This document shows positions 7,372 through 15,292 of a stretch of 33,597 nt of DNA, piece after piece. The position numbers were made by a program, and so were the translations under genes. Where the stretch lies: the NCBI GenBank assembly GCA_017550315.1, contig JAFZPN010000156.1, positions 1 to 33,597 on the forward strand. Direction: 5' to 3'. Source of the stretch: Clostridia bacterium. GTDB lineage: Bacteria; Bacillota; Clostridia; Oscillospirales; CAG-272. The notes under the pieces are model-generated. The model saw only the letters and a list, made by a program, of their open reading frames with translations. It was not told the DNA's origin and made no database searches. Within the stretch, counting starts at the first letter, position 1. Each line of letters begins with the position of its first letter.

Positions 7372-8241
7372 ATGTCCACTGCGCAGACCCGCTCCCGTGG
7401 CGGAGCCCTCTGCGTTCTCGCCGCTGCGCTCCTCTTCTCCCTCGGCGGGATGCTCGTCAAGCTTGTCCCCTGGCATCCCATGGCCATCGGCGGCGCGCGT
7501 TCGATCCTCGCGGGGGCGATCCTGCTCCTCTATATGAAGATCCGCCGTCACCGCCTCGTCGTCAACCGGGCCGTGCTCTTCGGCGGGCTCGCCATGGGCC
7601 TGACGTCGACCTTGTACGTCCTCGCCACCAAGATGACCACCGCCGCCGACGCGATCCTCATCCAGTATACCGCGCCGATCTACATCATCCTGTTTATGTG
7701 GGCTTTCTTCAAGGTTAAGCCGACGAAGATCGACATCGGCGCGACCCTCGTGCTCCTGTGCGGCGTCGTCCTCTTCTTTCTCGATTCGCTCGGCGGCGGG
7801 GCGCTCATCGGCAATCTCCTCGCCGTGCTCTCCGGCGTCACGTGGGCGTGCGTCTTCATGATGAAGCAGTGGCGCGGCGCGGACAACCTCTCCTCGGTCT
7901 TCTTCGGATGCGTCTTCGGGGCGCTGGTCGGGCTGCCGTGGCTTCTCTCTCCGTCGGTGGAGTGGAGCGGATCCGCGGTTCTCGGCGTCCTTGCGATCGG
8001 ATTTGTCCAGTTCGGCGCGGCGTACGTCTTCATGGCGGAGGGCCTCACCTCGACCCCGCCGCTCACCGCCTCGCTGATCTCCATGATCGAGCCCATCCTC
8101 AATCCGATCTGGGTCGCCCTGATCGTGCACGAGACCATCGGCCCCCTGTCCCTCGTCGGCGCCCTGATCGTCGTGATCGGCGTGATCGGATATAATTTGC
8201 TCAAGGCGAGAGAAGAACGGAATAAAGTGAAAAGTGAATAG
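7372..8241 (+). CDS. EamA-family (DMT superfamily) transporter
   Basis: The 289-aa product has ten predicted membrane helices in two five-helix EamA repeats, the second opening near GALIGNLLAVLSGVTWACVF. Conserved PIYIILFMWAFF and PILNPIWVALI stretches close each repeat. These proteins export metabolites or take up amino acids and similar small solutes; the substrate cannot be predicted. CAGGTG about 10 nt before the ATG is a modest ribosome site. The last residues (KVKSE) and the stop are supplied by repeat R5, replacing or extending the basic tail common in the family. Confidence 0.87.
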   Translation: MSTAQTRSRGGALCVLAAALLFSLGGMLVKLVPWHPMAIGGARSILAGAILLLYMKIRRHRLVVNRAVLFGGLAMGLTSTLYVLATKMTTAADAILIQYTAPIYIILFMWAFFKVKPTKIDIGATLVLLCGVVLFFLDSLGGGALIGNLLAVLSGVTWACVFMMKQWRGADNLSSVFFGCVFGALVGLPWLLSPSVEWSGSAVLGVLAIGFVQFGAAYVFMAEGLTSTPPLTASLISMIEPILNPIWVALIVHETIGPLSLVGALIVVIGVIGYNLLKAREERNKVKSE

Positions 8242-8323
8242 AGAATAGTGAAGAACTTCGGAAGAGAACGCGGCGCGTTTACAACGGCAACTTTTCACTG
8301 TTCGTTCTTCTCTATTCACTTCT
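8225..8323. repeat. Structured intergenic element R5 (short form)
   Basis: Left heptads AGTGAAA, AGTGAAT, AGAGAAT, AGTGAAG (8226-8253) face right-hand complements TTTCACT, GTTCGTT, CTTCTCT, ATTCACT (about 8292-8319). The centre has only small palindromes (CTTCGGAAG, AACGCGGCGCGTT). It lies between the EamA stop and the MATE start, leaving only about 13 nt before the MATE ATG. Confidence 0.75.
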
Positions 8324-8335
8324 AAACCTAACACT

Positions 8336-9727
8336 ATGGAAACATCGAAAAACAAAACCCTCGACCTCACCCGCGGTCCGATCCTGCCGCTTATGCTGCG
8401 GTTCTGCCTGCCGATCCTCTTCGGGAACATCATGCAGCAGTTCTATAACATGGCGGACGCGGCGGTGGTGGGGAAGCTCGTCGGGACGGGCGCGCTGGCA
8501 GCCGTCGGCGCTACCGGATCCGTGATCTTCCTCGTCATCGGCTTTGTGAACGGCATCTGCGCGGGCTTCTGCATCCCGGCGGCGCAGGCCTTCGGAGCGG
8601 GCGAGCCCTCGCTGCTGCGCCGTTTTGTCGCGAACATCGTGATCCTCAGCGTCGGCGCGGCGGCGATCCTCACGGCCGTGACGTCCCTCCTGCTCGGGCA
8701 GATCCTCACGGCGATGGACTTTCCGCCGGACATCTATGCCGATTCGTTTCTCTATCTGCGCATCATCTTCGCCGGGATCCCCGCGACCGTCGCCTACAAC
8801 ACGCAGGCCGGCCTGATGCGCGCGATGGGGAACAGCAGAACGCCCCTCTATGTGCTCGTGGGCTCGTGCTGCCTCAATATCGTCCTCGACTTGGCGCTCG
8901 TCGGCGGATTCGGCATGGGCGTGGCCGGCGCGGCGTTTGCAACGATCGCCTCCCAGGCCGTCTCTGCGGTGATCTGCTTCCTCTATATCCGGAAGACCTA
9001 TCCCGAACTGCGCGCGGATGCAGAGGAGCGGCGATTCCATGCGAAGATCGCGGGGCGGCTCATCCTCTCCGGCCTGCCGATGGCACTGCAGTACTCGATC
9101 ACCGCGATCGGGTCGGTGCTCATCCAGGCGGCGGTGAACGGGCTCGGCTCCATTGTGATCGCGTCCGTCACGGCGGCTAACAAGATCCAGTCCTTCGTGC
9201 ATCTGCCGTTCGGCACGCTCGGCGTCACGATCTCCACCTTCGTCGGACAGAACATCGGCGCGGGGCGGTACGACCGGGTGAAGGACGGCTTCCGCAGCGC
9301 GATGATCATCGCGGGCGTATACAGCGTCGCGATGGGGATCTTCATGTACTTCGGCGGGACGTATCTCTCGCTGATCTTCCTCGACCGCGCGGAGCCGCAG
9401 CTTGCCGAGATCCTTTCGGTGATCCGGCATTTCCTGCGCATCAACAGCCTATTCTACATTCCCCTCGGCGTGCTGATCGTCTGCCGGTTCACTTTGCAGG
9501 GGATGGAATACGGCGTCACCGCGATGTTTGCGGGGGCGTTCGAGATGGTCGCGCGGGGCGTCGTGGCGCTCGTATTTGCAAAGACCTACGGGTTTGAGGC
9601 GATCTGCTGTGCCAACCCCGCGGCGTGGGTCGCGGCGTGCGTGCTGCTGATCCCGGCCTGCGTCGTGATGTTCCCGAGGGCGAGGGCGCGCGCGGAGGCC
9701 GGACAGAAGAGAAAGACGGGAGGATGA
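8336..9727 (+). CDS. MATE-family multidrug/toxin efflux transporter
   Basis: The 463-aa product has twelve predicted helices in two MatE repeats. The family opening PILPLMLRFCLPILFGNIMQ with QQFYNMADAAVVGK is clear, and the second repeat begins near SGLPMALQYSI. Such proteins expel cationic drugs or toxins using Na+ or H+ gradients. No Shine-Dalgarno is visible before the ATG, because R5 occupies the usual leader; transcription probably comes from R5 or from the EamA gene. Its stop (9725-9727) is 6 nt before the DUF1934 gene, whose GGGAGG lies inside the MATE end, so the two are an operon. Confidence 0.9.
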   Translation: METSKNKTLDLTRGPILPLMLRFCLPILFGNIMQQFYNMADAAVVGKLVGTGALAAVGATGSVIFLVIGFVNGICAGFCIPAAQAFGAGEPSLLRRFVANIVILSVGAAAILTAVTSLLLGQILTAMDFPPDIYADSFLYLRIIFAGIPATVAYNTQAGLMRAMGNSRTPLYVLVGSCCLNIVLDLALVGGFGMGVAGAAFATIASQAVSAVICFLYIRKTYPELRADAEERRFHAKIAGRLILSGLPMALQYSITAIGSVLIQAAVNGLGSIVIASVTAANKIQSFVHLPFGTLGVTISTFVGQNIGAGRYDRVKDGFRSAMIIAGVYSVAMGIFMYFGGTYLSLIFLDRAEPQLAEILSVIRHFLRINSLFYIPLGVLIVCRFTLQGMEYGVTAMFAGAFEMVARGVVALVFAKTYGFEAICCANPAAWVAACVLLIPACVVMFPRARARAEAGQKRKTGG

Positions 9728-9733
9728 CGGACC

Positions 9734-10537
9734 ATGGACAGACTGATACTTTCGGAAAACGAGCCGCGTCCCGTGCGGATCACGATGACCGTGCGGCAGT
9801 CCCTCGTCGCGCCGCTGTTCGGATTCGATTCCGACAATCCGCCCACCTTGTTCGGCACGGCGGGCTCCTCGGGCGCGCGCGACGCATGGGCGGCGTACCG
9901 GTACGTGGAGGAGAAGAGCGATCCCCTGGGATCGGATGCGGACCGCGGGATCACCCCGGAGCAGTATCCGGACGCGCTCGAGTACGCGATCGACGACATG
10001 ATCGACCGGGACTCGGACGGATACGGATTCCCGCCGGAGGATACGGAAGAGGAGGTCGACGATCCGCCGGAATCGATCCATGAACTGATCGAGCGGATCG
10101 GGGAGATCCTCGGGAGTGCGGCGGAGGACGAGAACAAAGAGTATGACGACGACGATCTGATCTCCCAGACGACGGGGGTGATGGAGAAGCGCACGCTCGC
10201 GGACGGATCGCTCGAGATTTCGGTCTCCTACGAGGAAGTGCTCCCGATGGAGGGGGTGCGGACGGTGATCTCGTTCAACTCCTGCCGCCCGGACGTGGTG
10301 AGCATTTCGCGCTTCGGGCCGGTCTCGTCGATGATCGTCTGCGAGCCGGGCGTGCGGCACACGACGGCGTATCAGACGCCCTACGCGGCGTTCGAGCTGG
10401 CGGTGGTCGGGCGGCGGTGCTCGACGGGGGTGACATACCTCCACGGCGGCGTCCTGGAGCTCGAATACTTCGTGGAGCTGTGCGGGACGGACATGCAGTA
10501 CACGAGGATGAAGATCGAGATTGAGCCGATGGCGTAA
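9734..10537 (+). CDS. DUF1934-like beta-barrel protein with acidic N-terminal extension
   Basis: The C-terminal ~125 of 267 residues follow the DUF1934 (YwiB-like) pattern: TTGVMEKRTLADGSLEISVSYEE, ISFNSCRPDVVSISRFGPV, a CEPGVRHTTAYQTPYAAFEL run and LELEYFVELCG. This is a small calycin-like barrel of unknown function common in Firmicutes. The N-terminal part is an extension; residues about 100-142 are strongly acidic with DDDD and EEE runs and probably disordered. A ribosome site lies inside the MATE 3' end. A strong terminator follows. Confidence 0.65.
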   Translation: MDRLILSENEPRPVRITMTVRQSLVAPLFGFDSDNPPTLFGTAGSSGARDAWAAYRYVEEKSDPLGSDADRGITPEQYPDALEYAIDDMIDRDSDGYGFPPEDTEEEVDDPPESIHELIERIGEILGSAAEDENKEYDDDDLISQTTGVMEKRTLADGSLEISVSYEEVLPMEGVRTVISFNSCRPDVVSISRFGPVSSMIVCEPGVRHTTAYQTPYAAFELAVVGRRCSTGVTYLHGGVLELEYFVELCGTDMQYTRMKIEIEPMA

Positions 10538-10553
10538 GGCTGTAATGGGCAAG

Positions 10554-10584
10554 GCGCGCACGTTTCCCCGCGTGCGCGCTTTTG
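10554..10584 (+). terminator. Rho-independent terminator after the DUF1934 gene
   Basis: A 9-bp stem GCGCGCACG (10554-10562) with CGTGCGCGC (10571-10579) is followed by TTTTGTT. It lies 16 nt after the stop codon and closes the MATE/DUF1934 operon. Confidence 0.88.
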
Positions 10585-10597
10585 TTATGCTCTTTCA

Positions 10598-10790
10598 TCT
10601 GCGCGGCGGCGCATCTTTTGTCTGCGCGGCAGGGCCTTGCGGATTTGGGATATACGAAGTCATTCGTTTTTTTGTCCTTCCGGACGGGACCAAAGAGGAG
10701 CCTCGGGCCGGCTCCTCTCTGGACTTACCAGGCCCCAGAGGCGCCGTTCCTCGCCTCTGGACTCCAGCCCTGCCTCGGGTACAACCTCCC
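10598..10790 (+). repeat. Structured repeat, copy A
   Basis: This carries TTGCGGATTTGGGAT (10637-10651), a T run with TTTTTTTGTCCTTC (10667-10680), a hairpin AGAGGAGCC/GGCTCCTCT (10694-10718) and a hairpin CCAGAGGCG/CGCCTCTGG (10735-10760) followed by ACTCCA. The same ordered modules appear on the opposite strand at 11195-11378 with altered stems. A T-run next to stable stems could also act in transcription or RNA folding. Confidence 0.65.
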
Positions 10791-11194
10791 TTTTCATTCG
10801 GAAGCTCCGTTCAATGAGGGCTAAGCGGTGTCATTTCAGGATTACATGGCCTCACCAATACAGGAAAGCGAAAACACACGGCCATCGTTCGGTGCGGTAG
10901 TGTGGGTGCAGGTTCAAGTCAAGCTGTTGCCATTGTCAGGGGAGTGAAGATTAGGGAATGACGTGAAGCGAAGGGTGCAGGTCTGACACGCACCACTGCA
11001 TGCCTTGCCACGGCGAAGCTGTAAGGTCTAACACGCACAAGCCGCATCTTCGGCGTTGAGCGAGCCATGAAAGGCAGAGAGCTACTCATCTTGGTGATGG
11101 CCCCTGTAATCAACCGTTGGATAGGCGTGATGAAACTCGTTTCATCCGCCGTTCGCTGTATCCCATTGAGCTAAGGTGCAGATGATCCATGGTA
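10791..11194. other. Non-coding or decayed stretch between inverted repeats A and B
   Basis: I find no gene I can support in these 400 nt. Short frames exist, including a 64-codon minus frame (10919-11113) without a ribosome site. A plus-strand frame across 10870-11170 reads well only if two stop codons are ignored, which suggests a decayed coding region. The sequence AGGTCT-ACACGCAC occurs twice (near 11000 and 11027), differing at one base. The minus strand from 11179 starts like a tRNA (GCACCTT, then AGCTCAATGGGATA) but cannot be folded beyond the D arm. Confidence 0.4.
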
Positions 11195-11378
11195 CGCACG
11201 TTGAAGGGTGGATTCCCAAGGCGGGAACGGCCTTGGGCGGCCTGGAGCCTCCCAGGAGGACCCGGCCGTGGAGGGCCCTCCCGGGCGCCGTCTGCGAAGA
11301 CAAAAAAGCTATCGATCCGCATTATCCCAAATCCGCAAGCGCCAGCGCGCAAATAAAAGAAGCGGCAGCGCGCAAGGA
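11195..11378 (-). repeat. Structured repeat, copy B (inverted relative to A)
   Basis: Read on the minus strand it gives TTGCGGATTTGGGAT, then CTTTTTTGTCTTCG, GC-rich paired segments and the hairpin CCCAAGGC/GCCTTGGG (plus strand 11215-11237) followed by AATCCA. Order and spacing match copy A, while the stem sequences differ. Confidence 0.65.
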
Positions 11379-11428
11379 TATCAAATATTGCAAAAATATG
11401 AAAAAATAATGAACCCGCAGTCCTTTCT

Positions 11429-11461
11429 GCCTCCGAAATCCCGTCGGAGGCCTTTTCTTTT
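11429..11461 (+). terminator. Terminator upstream of the phage cluster
   Basis: An 8-bp stem GCCTCCGA (11429-11436) with TCGGAGGC (11444-11451) is followed by CTTTTCTTTT. It would insulate the phage cluster from transcripts entering from the repeat region. Confidence 0.8.
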
Positions 11462-11511
11462 CCCGGAAAATTTGTGAACGCAAGGTGGGAATTCCGCGGG
11501 AAAATCGCGGG

Positions 11512-11541
11512 ACGACACGCGCACCGCACCGGAGCTATAAT
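11512..11541 (+). promoter_or_regulatory. Candidate promoter of the phage morphogenesis cluster
   Basis: TATAAT at 11536-11541 is a perfect -10 in GC-rich DNA. The best -35, ACGACA at 11512-11517, is weak (18-nt spacer), as is common for activator-dependent late promoters. Transcription would start about 25 nt before the small-terminase start. Confidence 0.5.
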
Positions 11542-11572
11542 GAAACCGTCCCAAGGAAAGGAGGACGGAAGA

Positions 11573-12052
11573 ATGACGGAACAGACGGAACAAATGCGCC
11601 GTGCGGATCTGCCGGATCAGCCTGAACAGGCCGACCTGCCGGAGCTCTCCCCGCCCGGTGAGACGGATCTTAACGACACCGCAGGGCCCCTTACCCTCAC
11701 CGAACGCCAGAAGGCCGCCGCATACGCCATGATCCGGGACGGACGACGCCTCGGCGAGATCATGGAGGACTGCGGCATGACGCCCGAGGAGGCGGTCGCG
11801 TGGATCCGGGCCGGACGCTTCAACGAGTACGTGAGCACCCTGGCGCGCGGCTTCGCGGAGGCAGACGCCCCCATGGTCTGGGCCGCGCTTCTGCGGTCCG
11901 CGGAGGACGGAAACGTCCCGGCCACCCGGCTCTATTTCGACCTGATGGAACGCCAGACAGCGCGCCGCGGCGATCCCGTGACCCTGCCTGCGTCTCCCTC
12001 GGAGGAGCTCAGGTCCCTGCGCGAGTCGATCTTCGGCGGCGGAGCGGCATGA
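11573..12052 (+). CDS. Terminase small subunit (putative)
   Basis: A 159-aa protein directly before the large terminase. Residues about 40-90 (LTERQKAAAYAMIRDGRRLG, then GMTPEEAVAWIRAGRFNEYV) look like the HTH DNA-recognition region of small terminases, followed by a helical part resembling an oligomerisation domain. It would bind the pac/cos site and load the large subunit. ATG 11573 has AAAGGAGG at 11557-11564. The stop overlaps the terL start as ATGA. Identification rests on position, size and the HTH; no close family name can be given. Confidence 0.7.
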   Translation: MTEQTEQMRRADLPDQPEQADLPELSPPGETDLNDTAGPLTLTERQKAAAYAMIRDGRRLGEIMEDCGMTPEEAVAWIRAGRFNEYVSTLARGFAEADAPMVWAALLRSAEDGNVPATRLYFDLMERQTARRGDPVTLPASPSEELRSLRESIFGGGAA

Positions 12053-13335
12053 GCGGCTGGATCTTCGGAGACGTCCACCGGGCCTACATGCGGCGGGCGG
12101 AGACGGCGGAGATCAACGTCGCCGAAGGATCCGTCCGTGCGGGCAAGACCGTCGACAACGTCTTCGTCTTCGCCTCCCTTCTGGAACACGCGCCGGACCG
12201 GCTGCACCTCGCAACCGGCTCCACTCTCGGCAACGCCAAGCTGAATCTCGGGGACTGCAACGGGCTGGGACTGGAGCACATTTTCGCGGGGCGGTGCCGC
12301 TGGACGAAGTATCGGGGCAACGAGGCGCTCGTCATCCGGGCGGAGGCGGGCGAGCGGATCGTGATCTTCTCCGGCGGCAAGAACGCGGACGCGTACAAGC
12401 GGATCCGGGGCAATTCCTACGGCATGTGGCTGGCGACGGAGATCAATCTCCACGCGGACTCCTTCATCAAGGAAGCCTTCAACCGCCAGCTCGCGGCCCG
12501 GGACCGGCGCGTGTTCTGGGACCTCAACCCCTCGGCCCCCTCGCATCCGATCTACCGGGACTACCTCGACCGGTTCGAGACTCTCGGTGAGCGGTACAAC
12601 TACGCACACTTCACCATCCGTGACAATCCCGTCGTCACCCCGGAAAGGCTCCGCGCGGTCATGGCGCAGTACGACGAACAGTCCGTGTGGTACAGACGGG
12701 ATATCCTCGGGGAGCGGTGTGCGGCGGACGGACTTGTTTACCGGCGGTTTGCGGACGATCCGGAGGCATTCAAGGTCCCCTCGATCGATCCGGGGCAGGC
12801 GGATTATCTCACCGTCGGCGTGGACTTCGGGGGCAACCGCTCGCGGACGACCTTCGTGGCGACGGCGGTGATGAAGAAGAGCGCGGATCCGGGCGGCTTC
12901 ACCGTTGTCGCGGATCACGCCGTGGCGGGCTCGAAGGGCGAGGTGGACGCGGAGCGGATCAACCGGGAGTTCACCCGCTTCCTCGCGGCGGTACGGGAGC
13001 GGATGCCGGGGGTCCCGGTGCGGTACGTCTTCGCGGACAACGAGGCGCAGGTGCTCGTGAACAGTCTCCGGCGACATCTGGCCTCCCTGCCCGGCGAGCG
13101 CGTGATCGTGGCGGACGCGGCGAAGCGCAAGATCGTCGACCGGATCGCGTTCGTGAACACATTGATGTCGCAGGGGCGGCTGCGCCTGTACGCGGACTGC
13201 GAACTGCTCGCGGCGGGGCTCGCGTCGGCGGTGTGGGACGAGAAGTCGCCGGTGGACAAGCGGCTCGACGACTTCACGAGCGACATCGACATCCTCGACG
13301 CGTTCGAGTACAGCATCGAGCGTTACATGCGCTAA
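12049..13335 (+). CDS. terL: Terminase large subunit (PBSX-type)
   Basis: The 428-aa product is a complete large terminase. The ATPase half has Walker A EGSVRAGKT (26-34), FSGGKNADAYKRIRG and a Walker B-like MWLATEIN. A DLNPSAPSHPIYRDY stretch of the PBSX type follows. The nuclease half has VGVDFGGNRSRTTFV (first acidic residue), VFADNEAQ (second) and DDFTSDIDILDAFEY (third), in the RNase H-like order. It would pump and cut DNA into proheads. ATG 12049 overlaps the previous stop by 4 nt. All motifs look intact, arguing against simple decay. A hairpin-bearing 111-nt gap (GCGGACT/AGTCCGC) separates it from the portal gene. Confidence 0.93.
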   Translation: MSGWIFGDVHRAYMRRAETAEINVAEGSVRAGKTVDNVFVFASLLEHAPDRLHLATGSTLGNAKLNLGDCNGLGLEHIFAGRCRWTKYRGNEALVIRAEAGERIVIFSGGKNADAYKRIRGNSYGMWLATEINLHADSFIKEAFNRQLAARDRRVFWDLNPSAPSHPIYRDYLDRFETLGERYNYAHFTIRDNPVVTPERLRAVMAQYDEQSVWYRRDILGERCAADGLVYRRFADDPEAFKVPSIDPGQADYLTVGVDFGGNRSRTTFVATAVMKKSADPGGFTVVADHAVAGSKGEVDAERINREFTRFLAAVRERMPGVPVRYVFADNEAQVLVNSLRRHLASLPGERVIVADAAKRKIVDRIAFVNTLMSQGRLRLYADCELLAAGLASAVWDEKSPVDKRLDDFTSDIDILDAFEYSIERYMR

Positions 13336-13446
13336 TCTTCGGGGAAGCCCCCGCGGGCAAAAGGCGGACTCGCTTTCGGCAAGTCCGCAGAGCGCTCTGC
13401 CCAACACTTACCCATTCAGCACATAACAAGGAGGACCTTCACGCAC

Positions 13447-14823
13447 ATGAACCGAGAAGTTCTCGAGCTTCTGGAAGCGCGCTTTCCCATTCCCGCGCTG
13501 GAATACTACCGGCGGATCGCACTGTGGGACGCCTGGTGGCGCGGGCATGACCGCTCCTTCCATGAGTTCACCGAAAACACCGTCGCCGGACACAGCGTCA
13601 GGCGACAGCTCTACCGTATGAATATGGCCAAGAAGGTCGCCGAGGACTGGGCCTCCCTCCTCCTCAACGACCGGACCGCCGTCGACGTCGCCGATCCCGC
13701 GGGAGCCGCTTTCGTCTCCTCCGTCTTCGCGAAGACCGACTTCATGCGGCAGGCAAACCGCCTCGTCGAGCGCGCCTTTGCCGTCGGGACCGGAGCCGCC
13801 ATCCTCCGCCTGACGGGAGAAGCCGACGCCGACGGACGCCTTGCATCCTCGCCCGACAATCCCCCGGGCGTCTCCTTCGAGTTTCTCGACGCCGACCACA
13901 TCGTGCCGCTCAGCGTCGAGTGCAGCGAGATCACCGAGGCCGCCTTCGTCTCCGAAAACCTGCGGCGCGGCGAGGAGACCGTCTATCTCGAGCTCCACAC
14001 CCGCGAGGCGGACGGCTACGTCATCCGCAACGAGTTTTACGTCCGGCGGGAAGGGAAGCTCGTGCGCGAGAAGAACCCCGCCGGATGCCCGTCCGAGATC
14101 CGCACGGGGTCTCCGTGCCCGCTCTTCTCGATCCTCACGCCGAACATCGTCTCCTCCGCCGAGGGGTCCTCGGGGCTCGGCATGTCCGTCTACGCCGACG
14201 CGATCGACTGCCTGAAGGGCGTGGATCTCGCCTTCAACAATTTCTGCCGGGACATCAAGCTCGGCGGGAAGAAGGTATTCCTCAACCAGACGCTCGTCAG
14301 CCGGGACGAGTGGGGCAACATCCTCACCCCGGACGACGTGGCGCAGCAGCTCTTTGTGACCGTCGGGGACGCCGACATCGCCGACCACCCCATGATCACG
14401 GAGCACAACCCCGAGCTGCGGTCCGCGGAGAACGCCGAGGCCGTGCAGTGTCAGCTCAACTACCTCTCCTTCCGCTGCGGGCTCGGTGCGCATCACTACA
14501 CCTTCGCCGACGCGGAGGGACGGGCGCGGCTCACGGCGACGCAGTACATGGGCGAGCGGCAGGACATGCGGCAGAACATGGCGAAGCATCAGAAGAACGT
14601 CGAGCGCTTTCTCCGGGGAGCCGTCCGGGCGCTTCTCTGGTGCGCAGCGCGTGTGATCGGGCTCCCCGCCGACGAGGACTGCGCCGTCCGCGTGCGGTTC
14701 GACGACTCCTACTTCACCGACACCGAAAGTCAGCGGGAACGCGATATGCGCGAGCTCGCGGCGGGGGTGCTGACGGCGGAGGAATACCGCCGCAAGTGGA
14801 TCGGAGGCGAGAGCGATGCCTGA
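13447..14823 (+). CDS. Phage portal protein (SPP1 gp6-like)
   Basis: The 458-aa product has portal-family features: N-terminal ALEYYRRIALWDAWWRG, MNMAKKVAEDWASLLLND near 58, the GVDLAFNNFCRDIKLGGKKV helix and LTATQYMGERQDMRQNMAKH near the C-terminus. Portals form the dodecameric vertex through which DNA enters. AAGGAGG lies about 12 nt before the ATG, slightly far. No separate minor head (MuF/gp7) gene follows, unlike many SPP1-like clusters. The 3' end overlaps the scaffold gene by 8 nt. Confidence 0.88.
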   Translation: MNREVLELLEARFPIPALEYYRRIALWDAWWRGHDRSFHEFTENTVAGHSVRRQLYRMNMAKKVAEDWASLLLNDRTAVDVADPAGAAFVSSVFAKTDFMRQANRLVERAFAVGTGAAILRLTGEADADGRLASSPDNPPGVSFEFLDADHIVPLSVECSEITEAAFVSENLRRGEETVYLELHTREADGYVIRNEFYVRREGKLVREKNPAGCPSEIRTGSPCPLFSILTPNIVSSAEGSSGLGMSVYADAIDCLKGVDLAFNNFCRDIKLGGKKVFLNQTLVSRDEWGNILTPDDVAQQLFVTVGDADIADHPMITEHNPELRSAENAEAVQCQLNYLSFRCGLGAHHYTFADAEGRARLTATQYMGERQDMRQNMAKHQKNVERFLRGAVRALLWCAARVIGLPADEDCAVRVRFDDSYFTDTESQRERDMRELAAGVLTAEEYRRKWIGGESDA

Positions 14824-15265
14824 TCTTTCCGAACTCTTCGGCGAGGAGCGGCTCAGCTATGCCGAGCTCTGCGAAAGGCTTTCGAAAGCCGGGCTCGAAT
14901 ACGGCGACGTCGGTCAGCTGAAGGCGGAATTCACCCGTCAGATGGACGACGTCCGCCGGTCCGCAGCGCTGGAGCGTGAGCTCGACCGGGCGAAGGTGAA
15001 GAACCGCGCGATCGTCGCGAAGATCCTCGACATGGACCGCGTGACCGTCGGCGAGGACGGCGCGCACGGCATTGCGGAACAGCTCGACGACCTGCGCCGC
15101 ACCGATCCCTACCTCTTCGAGCAGAGCGAGCGGCAGCCCGAGGCGAATGCCCCGCAGCAGCCGGGAGGAATGCGCTTCGCGAGCGGACTGCGCCATACGG
15201 AGACCGCGGCGGATCCCGACGACATGAGCGACGCGGAATACTACCGCGCCGTCAAGAAACTTTGA
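14816..15265 (+). CDS. Capsid scaffold protein (putative)
   Basis: A 149-aa, charged, mostly helical protein with a predicted coiled stretch (about 35-65, RQMDDVRRSAALERELDRAK), a Gln/Pro/Ala-rich linker near 105-118 and a short basic C-terminus ending in AVKKL. Size, composition and location between portal and major capsid fit a GP20-type scaffold that guides prohead assembly and is then lost. The start overlaps the portal end by 8 nt. Assignment is by position and composition. Confidence 0.75.
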   Translation: MPDLSELFGEERLSYAELCERLSKAGLEYGDVGQLKAEFTRQMDDVRRSAALERELDRAKVKNRAIVAKILDMDRVTVGEDGAHGIAEQLDDLRRTDPYLFEQSERQPEANAPQQPGGMRFASGLRHTETAADPDDMSDAEYYRAVKKL

Positions 15266-15292
15266 AATCAACTGAGAAAGGCTGGTAATTTC

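Noticed and set aside
6346..8433. A 695-codon minus-strand frame
   Set aside because: Antisense to the PHP phosphatase and EamA genes, and it crosses repeats and a promoter. No ribosome site and no recognisable domain.
10521..10817. Plus frame of 98 codons over repeat A, with a similar peptide on the minus strand over repeat B (11110-11529)
   Set aside because: Both give CGFGI and FFV-DG text because A and B are copies of one repeat. Neither has a ribosome site and one starts inside the DUF1934 gene. A tiny repeat-encoded peptide is not excluded.
10919..11113. Minus-strand 64-codon frame with two similar VRVRP segments
   Set aside because: No ribosome site and biased composition. The internal similarity comes from the short nucleotide repeat.
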